NCBI GenBank assembly: GCA_016617785.1
Contig: JADILM010000003.1
Location: forward strand, 434,001-498,000
Length of the DNA stretch: 64,000 bases
Origin: Sporobolomyces roseus
Taxonomy: Eukaryota > Basidiomycota > Microbotryomycetes > Sporidiobolales > Sporidiobolaceae
Direction of reading: 5' to 3'
Below the pieces are notes generated by a model. It searched no databases and had not been told where the DNA came from. It saw only the letters and a program-made list of their open reading frames with translations. Positions 1-13,000 of the stretch are shown piece by piece. Every line of letters starts with the position of its first letter. The first letter of the stretch is position 1. Both the position numbers and the translations under genes were made by a program.

Positions 1-1988
1 AATGGTGAATCGGCACAACAGGAGGTTGCCAAAGAAACGGTGGTGAAAGGTTTTGCAGACGATTCAGATTTTGAAGAGGAGCAAGAACAACAAGAACTTC
101 TCGCATCAACCGTCGTCGCCGAACCAGCTCAGTCGACGTTCAAAATCCCTGATCCAGCTACCGACACTCGAACCGTATCACCTGCTACTCAGCTTGATCC
201 CGCATCCTCGTCAGCTAAACTTCGACAAGGCATCCCTATCCTCCCTTCCGATCCAACTCAGCCTCGACGAAGTGTTCCTCCTCCCCCGCCCCCACCTCCT
301 CCTGCCGCTGCAGCAACAGCGATTGCCTCTGCATCATCTTCTCCGAACCCTTTCGCCATGCCACTCTCATCCTCACCTCCCCCGGTTCGAGAAGCGGTTA
401 AACTTTCTGATCTGAGTCGATCACGCTCTCGCACTTCCTCCCTCGTCGAATTGAATGGTGCAATCCCGATGTCTCCAGTCGTTTCTCCCGTCATCGCTGG
501 ACAGCATCTCTCACCTCAGCCGAGCAGACAAGAATCTGCCACTCTCTCGATCGAAACGAATCAACCGCAATTCCGGAACGACTTCCCTCCCTCTCCTGCT
601 CAATCCGCTCCTTCTCCCGACTTCATAGCGAGAGCTACTCCGACTCCCGTCGCCTCAGCTTCAGCCGGATCTATCCCGCCATCAGGAGAAATGGATGGCG
701 ATCCTCCGTCACGACACAATTCTCCTCGACCCGACTCCATCCTCTCTTCCCGCTTCCCCTCCGTCCCACTCAAAGCGTCCCCGATTCCTCTCGGTCATGG
801 TCGACGTTCAGCTTCTCCTCTCGCTCAAACTCGTACTTCTCAACCTCCGACTCCTTCAACTTCAACATCGACTTTCCGACCTCCACCTCGCGATAAAGAA
901 CCTCATCAGCTCTCGAGATCAGTATCGGCAGTTCCACAAGATTCAAATACTAGTCAAAGGGAGTTGCCGTTCATCAGGGATGATTGGTCGCGACACCCGA
1001 GAGATGGATTGAACATCTTCGAAGAGAAGGAAAAGGCTGAGATCGAGAAGATGTGTCGAGTGCATACAGGAGTGATTCTCGAACAAAACTTTGCGTTCGC
1101 ATCTGAATCGGAACTGGTGAGCAAGGTAGAGTTTGAAGTTGGGTTCCGAAATTTCCGAGATCAACTATCGCAGTGGGTTCTCTTCAACTGCTTTCACTCG
1201 TTTGGCGGCGCTGATGCTCTTCCTTCGCCAGACCTCTCGCGAGTACGTTAACGCGCGGCGCAGCCGCTCTACCTGTTCGCGCTCGACTCGTGTTCCGATC
1301 CCTCGAGAAAGAAGCGAGAACTTCGAAATGGCCAATCTTGTTCCAGGTCCACCTCAATGACAGGACTGTCCGAACCTACAATCGGGTGAGCGCAATATTC
1401 CACTTCCTCTTGACGTCCGTTTCCTCGCTGACGCAAGTTTGAAACGGTTGAATAGCTCGCCGGCAAGCCAATTCTGTCGTATCAAGCTCTAGACATCACT
1501 TCGCTGCTTGACTTGACAGGTGAGCACACGACGATTCAGCTCTCATTCATTGCTTGACGCTGACCACTTGCCTTCGATCGACAGGCTCAAACACTTTGAC
1601 CCTCGCTCGTTGGCCTCAAGACTCCCTCCCTGCCTCGCTCTCCATATCGATCGAGCTCTACTCGGTCTTCACTCGACAGTCGGCTTCGGCTTGGATACAA
1701 GCAGCTCAGGCTGGAGCACGAGACAGCAAACTCGAGCCAGATGCCGAGCCGCTATACACCGGTCATGATGCACACCTTCACGTGAGCTTCACTTCATAGC
1801 CCTATGTCACCTCAGTAGTACCAAAGCTAAATATGTGGACTTTTGTCGTGTAGCATCTCTCGGTCGACACGGTTGTTCGCGATAACTTTCCTGAAGGTTG
1901 CTGGAAATGTCCTTCTTGCGACGAACACTTGCTCGACGAAGCCTTACCCATGACCAAAGACGGAGCGATGGTCTTTGATCTTTATTGA
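1..1988 (+). CDS. Unrecognised Pro/Ser-rich protein with C-terminal CxxC motif, 5' end outside window
   Basis: The reading frame is open from the first base, so the start lies upstream. The first roughly 310 residues visible are low-complexity and Pro/Ser-rich, including a run of nine prolines, and are probably disordered. A charged helical stretch follows (IFEEKEKAEIEKM), then a folded-looking C-terminal domain spread over five exons. I join them at introns about 1172-1230, 1386-1455, 1519-1584 and 1781-1853. The joined tail contains WPILFQVHLNDRTVRTYNR and ends with CWKCPSCDEHLL and a short acidic tail, stopping at 1986-1988. The two cysteine pairs (CWKC, then PSCD) suggest metal binding, but too few ligands are visible to call a zinc-finger class. 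The downstream gene RIT1 is convergent, about 110 bp away. I do not recognise the family. The exon chain is supported by a consistent frame across all four introns. Confidence 0.6.
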
Positions 1989-2096
1989 ACTACCCGAATC
2001 GCAATACGCCTTTTTTCACGATTGACAATATTTTACCCCTTTCCCCTTAGCTATACCTCGCAATCCAATACCCTGGTCATTCTCGCAACCACGCGT

Positions 2097-4146
2097 TCAC
2101 TTTCCCTTTCGCATGAGGAATTCGTTGACTCGATTGAGTACCGCTCGTGAAGGGTTGATCGTGGGAAACGCTTCGAGAATCCATTGGAGTCGAGATCTGA
2201 CCACATCTTTCGACACTGTCGCGAGCAAGAGACGGCCCGTAAGCTGCGGTCGGCGTATGAACTCAGTGGTATACGCACCTGAAGTCGGAGGAGAATCGAG
2301 TAAAGAGGCTGAATCGTCGTAGAGGCGAACTGTTGGGTCGCAGGAGAGATTGTCAGTTTAGCACTTTCTGCAGAACCAGAATGAGAGGCGTACCGAGTAA
2401 GATCAGCGCGACTGCTAGACCGAGATCATTGGCTTCACTCTGAGAATCGCTCGGCTTCGTGAAGACGACGACATCTTCCTTTTCTCTGATACTCTTCGTT
2501 GTTGCCTCCAAAGTTGGTTCCAGTCGACCAAAGAACGTGTTGTACCCAGCCTTTCCCGGTTTGGAGGAGAGATGGAGAGGGTTAGGCTCTTCATTCGATG
2601 GAGGCGTCGAGTTTTTCGACGCTTCGACCGCGATTTGAAGCGTAGACTGTGGAAGTTCTCCTGGAGATTCGACAGCGAACGCTAGGCGAAGACTTGTTAT
2701 TCTGATGCGTGTTGGACCAAATGGGATCGATAGCGTTGTTCTGGCGAGGTTCGAGGAAAGGGACGAATCGTCGAGAATCCGAGAGATGACTGAATCGATG
2801 TCGTCTCGAGAAGCTGCGAGAATCTCGTCTGCATTCTCCCAAAAGACTTTCGCTGTCAACCCCTTCGACCAGGCTTCGTGACTGTTAGTTGAGGACAAGT
2901 CAGCGAGTGAAGAGATCGGACGGTGAAGACAAAGTTGGCTCACTCGTCGCCGCTTCCCTGAACATAAGTGAAGCCTCGCTCCCGTTCCATCCCATCAGCT
3001 TCTTCTGCGAGTTTGCTTGCGCTAGCGCAGATGACCGGATAACACGTTGTGAATCCAGATGCTGGATGATGTGAAAGGGTCGAAGCAGGTGAGACGAAGA
3101 ACGGTCGTAACGGTCGGTCGAGCGATTTCAAGGCTTCGAGGTCGTATGCGGAAGACTGCAAGCAGCATTCAGAAGTGAGTCGAAGAGACTGTTCGACGCC
3201 GCGCGAGAGCTGAAGAGAACGTACTGCAAGACTTTCTGCCCATTCATCTATTCGAACTTGAATTTGAGCGTGTTCTGACGGTCCCACTGACTGAGGAGCC
3301 GTATAGAGACTACCTTCCGTCTTCCAATCCTCCTCGGAAACGCTCGAATTCGAAGGCTCCACTGGAACTAGCTTCTGACGAGCAGCGTTTAGCGTCGCGC
3401 ACCAAAGCGGGACCGTCTTCGAGAGTGCATCCGGGAACCTCTGCAGTACGTGTATATCCCGATCAGCACGGCATCAAGTCAGAGAGTATCAATTCCCACA
3501 GACCTTGCCTCTTCTTGTCGAATCGACGAGGATAATTCTGCGAAACGAGCGAGTCAGTCACGCTGTACATCGGATGCAAGCACGAGTATGACTCGCCCTT
3601 TCTTCTCTTTGATAAGTGGAAGTAGAGCGAGGTTTGCGCCTGTCCAGCTCGCGTGAGTTTGAAAAGATCGAAAGAGTTGGGGAAACGAGAACCCTCACGT
3701 CGCAGATTGAACTTATGCTCGTTCGTGTGACCGTCAGTAGACCTGAGAAGTAAGATGTCAGAGCAGTCAAGAATGCTTTAGAGAAGCAGGACGTACTTGA
3801 AATACGCATGAGGAGTTTCTGTCGTCGGTTTGACATACCAAGCTCCAGCACGTTGATTCGCTGCGATCGGAACTGGTCAGGTCGACTTAACGAGCTAATC
3901 TGAAGGCACTCACGAATCACAGGGAAGTCAGGATACGCTGCAGCGACTTCCTCTGAAATGAATTCAGCGTCTGCTTGAATGGAGTGGAGTCGATTATAGC
4001 TATCACGAGCGACGTCAGCGAGTTCACCATACGTTTATAGGTACATCAGAGGGAGCTCACGTGTTCCGTAGCTGGCCACGAATGAGTCCTCGATCTTCTT
4101 GAAGATTTCCGACCGCTGAAGGAAAGACGAGCGTAGAGGTCGACAT
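2097..4146 (-). CDS. RIT1: Initiator tRNA A64 2'-O-ribosylphosphate transferase
   Basis: Transfers a phosphoribosyl group to the 2'-OH of A64 of initiator tRNA-Met, which in fungi keeps this tRNA out of elongation. Recognition rests on family blocks read across several exons: YNRLHSIQADAEFI, then WYVKPTTETPHAYFKSTDGH, then IILVDSTRRGK joined by an intron to RFPDALSKTVPLWCATLN, then FTYVQGSGDDHEAWS. The STDGH and DSTRRGK-RFPDALSKT blocks are the family hallmark. The C-terminal domain carries GLAVALILL followed by an acidic segment (YDDSASLLDSP) and ends with SRAVLNRVNEFLMRKGK and TGA at 2097-2099. The start at 4146 opens MSTSTLVFPS just before the first intron. Roughly 530 residues with about seven introns, a normal size for the family. 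A GTGCGT...CGCAG sequence near 2275 looks like an intron but is read through, because splicing it would break the conserved C-terminus. Confidence 0.9.
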
Positions 4147-4481
4147 GATGTGAAGCAAGAGTCTCAGATAGAGTCACAGAAGCGATACAGAGTGCAAGCC
4201 AAAGATGCGATCGTTGAGTCGGAAAGCAAGAGACGAATTTTCGGATTCACTGAAATCGTTTCGAGCTCGCTTGTAGATCACCGTCTCACTCAGCCTCGAA
4301 GGCGGCCAGACACATTTGACGTCACTCTTGAGTGGCCCGGGCTTAGAAGCGTGCTAGACCGCTTACTTTCAAGTCTCGAAGCGACGTTTCTCTCAATTTC
4401 TTCGAATCGTTTCGAACAGCGCTTCATGAGCAAGAGAATTACTGAGACTGGACCACATAGCATAGCAACTGACAACTGCAC
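4147..4481. other. Intergenic, RIT1 upstream region and CWC27 3' region
   Basis: This 335 bp stretch between the RIT1 start and the CWC27 stop holds only antisense open frames with no family resemblance. It should contain the RIT1 promoter. I see no clear TATA element or repeat. Confidence 0.4.
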
Positions 4482-6904
4482 TCAAGCGAGATCAGCAGTC
4501 GAGATCCTATCCTTTTTCCAGTTCCCTTGAACCTCTGGTCGATTTCCTCCTCCAAACCCAAACCCACTTCCTCCTCCTCGTCCACCCCCGTCTCGTCTAT
4601 CATCCCTTCGATCTTCCCTTCTCCTAGCATCACGAGGATCCCTGTCCCTTCCGCCAGATCCACCTTGATATCGACCTCCTCTGTCTCCTCTTTCTTCCCT
4701 TCCTCCTCGATCTGTTCCGCTTCGACCGCCCCTTCGATCCCCTTCATCCTTCTCTCTGTCTCCTCCGTACCTCCGAGAGCTAGAGTTCGACGCTTTGACT
4801 TTCATCTCGTCGAGTGTGCGAGTCTCTTTCGAGAGAGGATCGACAACAGAGTATTCGTCGATGTTGTCTGTAGCAGAGAAGCCTCATCAGTACTTGCGAG
4901 GTATACAGCAGAAAGTATCGCTACTCACGTTGATCGAGAGTAGCATCTTTGCGGAACTTGAGCGAGTGTGCCGATGCAGCTGCCCAAAGATCGATCTGAA
5001 GAACGCAGAGTGAGGAGTCAGTTCGGCTGAGTCAGACCTCAATCAGATTTGAGAGCTCACATCGTCATCTTCGAGTTCATCATCATTAAGATCGATTCCG
5101 TGCAGTTTCTCCCGCTTCTCCTCCTCATCAACTTTCGGTTCAGGAACCGCTTTCTTCGAAGCCTGATCCAATTTCTTCCTGAATCCGTCCAGAGCGCTCA
5201 GAACATCCTCGTCATCGTCTCCCGCCTTTCTCTTCCCTCGCGACACCTTCGAAGCTGCCGATGAAGCTGCTCCTGCTTTGAGATACTTCTCTCGCTCGAG
5301 TTGGAGCAGCGAAGGACCGGTTCGTTTCGCTTTCTTTGGCTTATCTTCTTCATCGGATTCGGCAGATTTCGACATTTTCCTAGATGGTTCTGTCAAGTCA
5401 GTCGATTTGGCTTGAAATGAAGAGGGAAAGTCGGACAAACTTGAGTTCGGCTTGTACTTTCGCAATCTCTTCCTTTCGACGTTCACTATGAACGATGAAT
5501 GTCAGTACACGGAAGATGGTGAGGAATAGATAGGCAAGGGACTTACGCGTCGCTCTTAGGAGCTTTGGCTTTGAGAGCGCGAGCTTCCTCCAGTTTCGAG
5601 GCAGACTTCGCTGTTGCTTCAGATCTCAATCGCTTCTGTTGCCATTGCATGTGTCAGTACCAACAGCGAGCGACATGGCAGGAACGAAGCGTACCTCTTC
5701 GCTTCGCCGAGTATCTTCCTCGTCGCCCTTTCTCTTTTTCGGCGGAGGAGCTCTCATCTCTTCTCCCATAAAGTCGGCTGGTAGAGTCGCTGAGGTACCT
5801 CGGTCGTCGATCACTTGAGCGCTGAGCCTGCCATCGGTAGCAACGTCGTGTGCAGACTTGAACTTCGTCTTTGGCGCAGATTCGTCGATGGTTTCTTCAG
5901 CATCCGCTCCGAATGAGAGCAAAGCCTTGTTCCTGAGGGAGAGTCGAGTGCGAGGTGAGACAGGGCGGAGTAAGATAGGTGACAGGTGAGCTCACTTTGT
6001 GCCCTTTCTCTTTCCCTGTTCCCGCTGTTTCGCCCTCTCCAACTTCATTTCTCTCTTTGCCTTCTCCTGTTCTTTCCTCTCTTTCGCGGTAATCCTCGGT
6101 TCGATCTTGTCCGGACCGTCCTCGAAGGGATCGTCTTTCACTTCCACGCTCTTGATGATAGGAGGATAGGTAGGTCGATCAGAATTCGGTTCGAGTTCGA
6201 CTTCTTGCAATTTGAGGACGTTGAACAACGTATCTCCGGTGATTCGTCCGAAGATGGTGTGCTTGTTTTGAAGTTCTGGAGTCGAGTCGAGAGTGAAGAA
6301 GAATCTAGACAAACTAGAGCTATCAGTACTCGAAAGAACAGGACGAGAATCGAAAGAAACGTACTGCGACATGTTGCTCTTCGTTTTCGGGTCACTCGCC
6401 ATCGCTACCAGTCCTCGACGGTTGAATTTGAGGCGCTGCAGGGTGATAGTCGAGTCAGCTGCAGAAGCGGAGGATCATAGAGGGTGGGAACTCACCTGAT
6501 TCGTCTCGACCTCGAAACTTCCCTCGTCGTAAATACAGTCATCGTCACCACCAATCTGTGCAATGAACCCTGGCACAACTCGATTAAAAGGTACGCCGTC
6601 GTAATGGCCTGTTGTCGAGGGGGGAAAAGTCAGTGAGAGATGAAGATGAGGAATAAGGACAAATCACCTTCGAGACAGAGCTGTACAAAGTTCCGCACAG
6701 CTTTAGGAGATTCACGTCTCCATAATTCGATCAATACATCTCCCAAACTAGTCTTGAGGACGACGAGACCTGAGGTAATCGGTTCAGTGACTCTGTGTGA
6801 TTAGAGAGCAAAGTCAGCGACAGGAGGATATGAGGCAATCACCGAGAGCTAATAGAAAGCTCCACAGAGCCCTGGAGTTATAGAGAGACTCACACGACCG
6901 ACAT
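4482..6904 (-). CDS. CWC27: Spliceosomal peptidyl-prolyl isomerase, CWC27 family
   Basis: Cyclophilin-type protein of the activated spliceosome. Residues about 1-165 form the cyclophilin domain: it starts MSVVVTEPITSG, then VVLKTSLGDVLIELW, FVQLCLEGHYDGVPFNRVVP, FIAQIGGDD, FNRRGLVAMA, and QFFFTLDSTPELQNKHTIFG. The substrate-pocket region reads GLVAMA and the usual Trp of catalytic cyclophilins is Glu here (STPELQNK), which is normal for the CWC27 group and suggests little isomerase activity. The rest is highly charged: a K/E/R helix (KERKEQEKAKREMKLERAK), an acidic/lysine linker, the ALDGFRKKLD segment typical of the family, and a tail rich in RDR and RGG-like repeats. The start at 6904 comes from a tiny first exon (11 nt) before an intron ending about 6787; joining it gives MSVVVTEP without a stop. 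About 550-600 residues, with roughly six introns. Confidence 0.9.
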
Positions 6905-7294
6905 ACTGTGATTGGGAAGAAGTTGAAAGAACCGAACCTCGTTTCCCTTCCTCTCCCACTCTCTCGCCCTCCAGAAGGTGCACTCACTAGCTTCGTTTCT
7001 ATATCCTACTTATCTACGCTACCTGGAGAAGTGACTAGCCCCAATCCCTTCCTCTCATTTCGCCAATCCGTCCCCACTTCCGAGTCGACTTTCTTTCCAA
7101 CGAAACGACAGCTCTTCCATTGAGTACTTTTCACGTACAGCTCACATACTCACAGCTTGACGCGCGCGTCGCTTCCAGATTCGTGTCGAAAGGTCTGTCC
7201 CTTTCAAGTCGACAACTTTTCCGTTTCGCAGGGGCTGATCCTGCAATCTCGCCGCTCTTGACGCGTTCACAGCCTGTTCTACTCGACAATCGAT
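6905..7294. other. Divergent promoter region, CWC27 / hexosaminidase
   Basis: This 390 bp stretch separates two divergently transcribed genes. It is pyrimidine-rich on the + strand toward the hexosaminidase start. It encodes nothing I can support. Confidence 0.4.
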
Positions 7295-9913
7295 ATGGCC
7301 GTCCTCAATCTGCGATTAGCTCTCCTATTGGTGACGATAGGTGCTCAAACAGCGTTTGGACTGTGGCCCAAACCTCAGTCTCTCGCAAACGGCACCACGT
7401 CCTTACGTCTCGCCCCGACGTTCACGATCACGATTGTTCAACTCGGTAGCTCATCCCCTACAAATCCGCCCGCAGATGTGAGTGTGACTCGCCGGCTGTC
7501 TCGAGCTTCCCACTGAGTCCTCCATTCAATCTCGACAGCTGCTGCGAGCTATCGATCGAGCGCAAGATCAAGTCAAGAACGACATGCTGAGACTTCTCAC
7601 TGTCGATAGAGGGGAGGGGAGGCGGTGAGTCTCCGCATCGGGGACAGAGCTTGATCGTTGAGCTGACCTCAGATTTCGCAATGCGAGCAGCATCGAGATC
7701 GCAGAAGCCGACGTTCTCGAACGCCTAGAATTAGTCCTCACAGCTTCAACTGTCAATTCGATCAGTCTCGAGACCAACAAACCTTACGAGGAACTTGACG
7801 AAGCTTACGAGCTATCGCTCCCTCACGAACCTTTCTCGCCCCAGTCAGACTCCCCAGGCAAGACTGCTCTCCTCTCGGCGAACAGTACTCTCGGTCTCGC
7901 TCGAGGTCTACAGACTTTCACCCAGCTCGTCTACTACCTCTCGTCGAACGAGAATGGCGACGAGCTGCGTTATATCCCAAACGCACCTCTTCACGTCTTT
8001 GATAAACCTGCTTTCCCTCATCGGTGAGCCCATCACCTCTGTCTTGTACCATGATCTACTGCTGAGGCTGATCTGTTAATTGCGGATAGGGCTTTCATGC
8101 TCGACACCGCTCGCAACTTCTATCCTGTACCGGGTAAATCTCTCGATCTACCCTGACCCTGCTCGCACACTAACGCTCCAGACCTCTCCAGATATCCTAC
8201 GAACGCTCGAGACGATGGCTTCAGTCAAGCTCAATGTATTCCATTGGCATGCGACCGATTCCCAGTCGTGGCCTCTCTTTGTTCCCGCTTTCCCCGACCT
8301 GAGCGAATACGGCGCCGAAGAGGGGCAAGTATATACGTTGGGAGATATCGAGAAGATCGTCGAGTACGCTGGAGAACTGGGCATATCTGTGATGCTCGAA
8401 GTGAGTCGCCGATTTCGCAGAACCGAGTCTATCGCTTCCAAATTGTCCTCTTCTGACATGCTTCGAGCACGCACAGATTGATATGCCGGGACATACAGCT
8501 TCTATTGCAGAGAGCTTTCCCGACTATGTAGCATGTCACGACTCTCGCCCTTGGATGCAATTCGCGGTCGAGCCTCCTGCAGGTGCGCTACAGCTCGATG
8601 CCTTCACTGCAATGAAGGCCCCTGATGATTCCGAGTTTTCTTCACCTCCGTAGGTCAGCTCAAGCTTGGAAATGCAGAAGTACTCGAATTTTCGCAAAGA
8701 CTCCTCAAGAATATCTCGTCTCTCTTCCCGAGCGAGTACTTTAGCACAGGAGGCGATGAGATCGTAAGCTCTTCACTCACTAGCTCACCTTAGTGTCGAA
8801 GCTCACACGACCTGAACGAACGGCAGAACAACGCTTGCTATGAGCAAGATCTTTCGACATCCACAATTCTCGCTTCGTCCAATTCCACAATCAATAGTCT
8901 ACTCAAAGAGTTTGTCAATAGCGCACATGACACTTTGAGGAAATCTGCGAAGGTGCCAGTCGTGTGGGAAGAACTCGTGCTGAATCGCAATCTCGACCTT
9001 GCGAAAGATACTGTCGTTCTCAATTGGATCAGCTCTGTATGTCGAGCTCGCGCGCTCTCAGTAACGGAGACTCTTACCATAGCGCTCCCGAATAGGCCAA
9101 TGTAAGAGCCGTAGTCGACAAAGGGTATCGAATCCTTCATGCCGCGTGAGCTTTTCTTCATCTTCGACAAAATCAAGCTTTGTTTGCTGATCTGCTCTCT
9201 CGCAGATCCGACTACTTCTACCTCGACTGTACGTGCATTCCCTCTTGGGATAGGAGAACGCCCTCACTGACAGCTCTGTATGGAAAAAGGCGGTTTGGGA
9301 GGATGGCTGGGAAAGAATCCGTCCGGAAACTCCTGGTGCGAGTGAGTCTGTCGCTTACTTCCCAACCTGATCGGTTCATTATCTGATTCTTGTCGTCGAG
9401 TAGCCCCTTCAAGACGTGGTCGAAGGTATTGCGAGTCTCTTCACGAACCCTTTTTTCGCGTCTGACGAACTTCATCAGCAGATCTATTCTTTCGACCCGT
9501 TCGCAAGCCTCGAACCATATCAATACGACAAGGTTGTCGGAGGAGAAGCTCTCGTCTGGTCCGAGCAAGTCGATAGCGCAAATTTAGACAGTATCGCATG
9601 GTACGTTTGTTTCTCACCATTCTGAGCTAGATCGCTTCTGATCAAGTCACTGCAGATAGGCCTCGAGCTGCTGCTGTTGCTGAAGTATTCTGGAGTGGCG
9701 GCAGCATAGCGAACGGAACGAGAGATATTGGCGAAGCTCTACCACGACTTCATGATTGGCGGTCCGTTCCTCTTCTCTTTTCGACGAAACAGACGTTACG
9801 CCGCTGACTCAACGCTCTACTCTAGCTATCGTGCGGTCAATCGCGGAGTACGAGCTACTCCCTTGCAGCCTCATTGGTGCGCGCTTCGACCGGGAGCTTG
9901 TGATCTAGAATAG
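7295..9913 (+). CDS. Secreted beta-N-acetylhexosaminidase, GH20
   Basis: Glycoside hydrolase family 20 enzyme that removes terminal GlcNAc/GalNAc from chitooligosaccharides and glycans. The start at 7295 gives a signal peptide (LRLALLLVTIGAQTAFG) running into LWPKPQ, the usual start of the mature N-terminal domain. The GH20 barrel follows: FMLDTARNFYPV, LNVFHWHATDSQSWP, ISVMLEIDMPGHTASI, then the catalytic Asp-Glu pair in STGGDEINNACY, and later VVWEELVLN, YFYLDCG, and GGEALVWSEQVD. The C-terminus reads HWCALRPGACDLE with two cysteines. At least ten short introns are needed to join these blocks, e.g. 7475-7538, 8402-8476 and 8764-8825. About 560 residues, the normal size. The residue at the start of the catalytic motif is Thr (STGGDE) where many family members have His. 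Likely role: wall chitin turnover or nutrition. Confidence 0.92.
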
Positions 9914-10072
9914 TAGTAACTGAGTGCGAATTGCAAGTAACTTTCGTCCGTCAGAGCAGGGAACACAAAGAGGAGACAAACAGAACAACGAGTATGTACA
10001 AAACTATATATGGTATCTATTGGGGAGAGAGAAGAAGAAGGAGTGACCTCGAGAAAAGAAAGATTCCGATTT

Positions 10073-13000
10073 TTAAGCCTCAGTCGCGAACTCGTCTTGC
10101 CTCTCACTCTTGCCCGTCATCTTTTGTCCAATTTTGCGTAGGCGATCCTTCATTCCGTCCTTAGCCCAAACAGCGCTTCGAACAGGTGCGAATTGCATCT
10201 TTCCTCGATGACTAGAGGTTCGAGGAGTAATCGTCAGTCTCGATTCGACAGTAGAGATAGAGACAAAGACTTACCGTTGTTCGAGAGCCTTCTTGTGAGC
10301 ACGATCAATTCGCCTCTGTTCCTCCTTGTCAATCTCGCCGTCATCGTTCGCATGAGCGTTGACCTTGGCGATTTCACCTTGTCCCTCCTGTTCAAGCAGT
10401 ACCTCGCATCGTCAGCATCGCATTGCTGAGGAGGGAGACAAAAGATAACGTACAACAACATCGTATTGTTCGAACTCGTGTCTAGCAGTTTGAGTCTTTG
10501 CGTATTTCTCGTGATCAGTGTCGAGTCCAGAATCGAGTTCGACGGTAGTGGTGAGCCATCCGACAACTTTGTAATCGTGAGTCTTTTCAGTTTGATCCGA
10601 GATGAAGTTCGCTCGAAGGTGTTCTGATCCGCAAATGATGGGAAGTCGAACCTCCTTGGGTTCATCGTCGACCAATTCGGAAAGCCCTATAACCATAGCA
10701 CATGTCAGTATTGGCTCACAACGAGAGAGCGAGAAAGAAACGTACATAGGACAGCAAACGCTTCGGTTTTGGTACCGAGAGGACCAATCTTGACTTTCGA
10801 ACCTCCGTAATCGAAGTAGAGAGCAGAACTGTATCGATCGTAGGTTGGGAGTCGGATATCCTCCTCGACGTTCCAGGTGAGCTTGCCATCCGAAGTGGTC
10901 TCTGCGTGTCTCGACGAGATCTTCTCCTTCGCTTCGATTGTCGAAAGAACGAGTTTCTTCTCTTGCCAGTCGAAATCGGCGTCTGCGACAGGTTCGACCT
11001 TGACAGGTGAAGTAATGCAGACTGTTCCGGTATCCCATCCAGCGAGTTCCTTGGGAAGACTCATCTTGACACCTTTGAAGAGGATCGAGATGCTGATTTT
11101 CCCGAAACCGACTCCACCTTCGAGACGGAAGAGACGAGTGACTTCGGAAGAGTGAGAGAAGATTTCCTTGAGGGGAAGGTCGACGATACCAAGAATAGGA
11201 TCCTATCGAATTGAGCGAGGATCAGCATACTGATCTAGGGAGAAGTGGAAGAGGGACGGAAACTTACATGTTCACGGAGACGAGCATCTCGAACGACGAC
11301 ACGAAGAGAAGTCTTGGTGTAATCACGAATGAACTCTTCTGTACCAGCTTCGAAGAAGGGCATGTTCGACATCACTTTCGTTCGAGTCTTGTAAACGAGA
11401 TCGTCGTTGATGATGACCTCGCAGTACGCCGAGGGAAGGTTGCCTTCTTGTTCAGTAGGATCGTCCGTATCTTGACCACTTGCTCCTTCGCGAGACTTGC
11501 CAGAGGCACCCTTGAGGTTTTGACGTTCGAGAGAATTGATGTTGTGAACGATGACGGAGAGAATTCCAGAAGGGTAATTTGGGTCGGGAGGAGTTCGACT
11601 GACATCGGCTTCTTCAGGCGTATCGACAGTGTTCGTTTCGACCTTGAGCTCGGGGTGATCTTGAAGTTCCTTGGGGAGAGAGTGGTCGATACCTTGAGCG
11701 AGTTTGAGAGCTGGGTTGAGCTTCGCCTTTTCGAAGTAAGCGACACTCCAGGTGAGAGAGCCAGCCATTGCATCGGCATCTTCGAAACCCATGAGCTTGT
11801 CGGTTCGCTTGTGAACTTCGTTGGGCTTGAGCATGAGTTCGGTGACGGGAATGTTGGTTCGACCGACGAGATCGTCGGCGGAAAGCATGTCGGAATCCCA
11901 CAATTGAATCGAAACTGTAGATAGCTCATAGGGTCAGTACGCTACACTGTGCGAGGGGGAAGAGCGGATACTTACGCTTTTCGTCAGCACGAACTTCGTC
12001 ATCGGTAACGAGAATGAAAGCAGTTTGCTCCCAGACAGGATTGAGATCCTTCTCGACGACACGAGTCGAGAAGAGAGGCTTTCCGAATTTGGAGTAAGCG
12101 ACTACGACGTAAGGATCGCTGGTTCCGTTGTCGTCCTGTCAACGAAGCGAATTGATGAGACCGACTGCTTCTCAGGTTCGAAAGAAAGGGGAACGAACCT
12201 GAGCGCTGAGCGATTCGGCGTAATGAATAGTGATCATGAATACTCCGAGAGCCTTGGTGTCTGTATATGAGATAAAGGTGAGCGAAAGAATCAGTGTCAG
12301 AGAAGACGAGTTTCGACGTACCTCGTTTGATTCCGTCTCCAGAAAGCATTTGAGCAATGTTCATAGTCATCGATTTGGGAGCGCACTATAGGACAGCACG
12401 AATCAGCATCGAAAGTGTGGCTTCGACTCGCGAGAGGACTCGAGACTTACGTAAACAGACGTCGCTGCAGCAATTGAGGATTGAACGAAACCACTGATAA
12501 GAGGGAGATCGAGAACGTTGGGAAGAGCTCGAGAGAGAGGGATAGCGGACTGCCAGCAGAGAGCGCGTCAGTCAATACATTGGAGGAACAAGCATAGGAG
12601 AGAAGGATGGACGCACAGCTTCGATAGCGGGAACTCCCATAAGAGTGAAAGTAACGTTGCGAATGAAAGGAGGAGCGGCGACGAGTTGACAGCGGAGACG
12701 AACGGTCCCGACGATGGATTCGACGGCGATCCAAATTGGGATGGGAAGATGGAAAAGATCGTGCATTCCGAGGAAGAACTTGATGATGAGCGAGATGTTT
12801 TCTCCTTGAAGCTTCTTCTTGCCGGGAGGAGCAAAGTAGGCGAAAGAAATCTCCATGTTGACGTAATCACCGGTTTGATCCTGGAAAAGAGAGGACGATG
12901 GAAGAGTCAGTCGAAGCCCAATTTCGAGCGAACAGAAACAGTGAGCATACCTCATCCTCAGGACTCGTTCCCTCTTCATTGAGAATCTCCTGCGACTTCT

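Noticed and set aside
2245..2282. An apparent 35-nt intron in the RIT1 C-terminus
   Set aside because: It is shorter than other introns here and removing it destroys the conserved end of RIT1, whereas reading through keeps it intact.
11211..11924. A 237-codon plus-strand frame within the tricalbin gene
   Set aside because: It is exactly antisense to the well-supported C2-domain exon and its product has no family resemblance; it arises from codon composition on the opposite strand.
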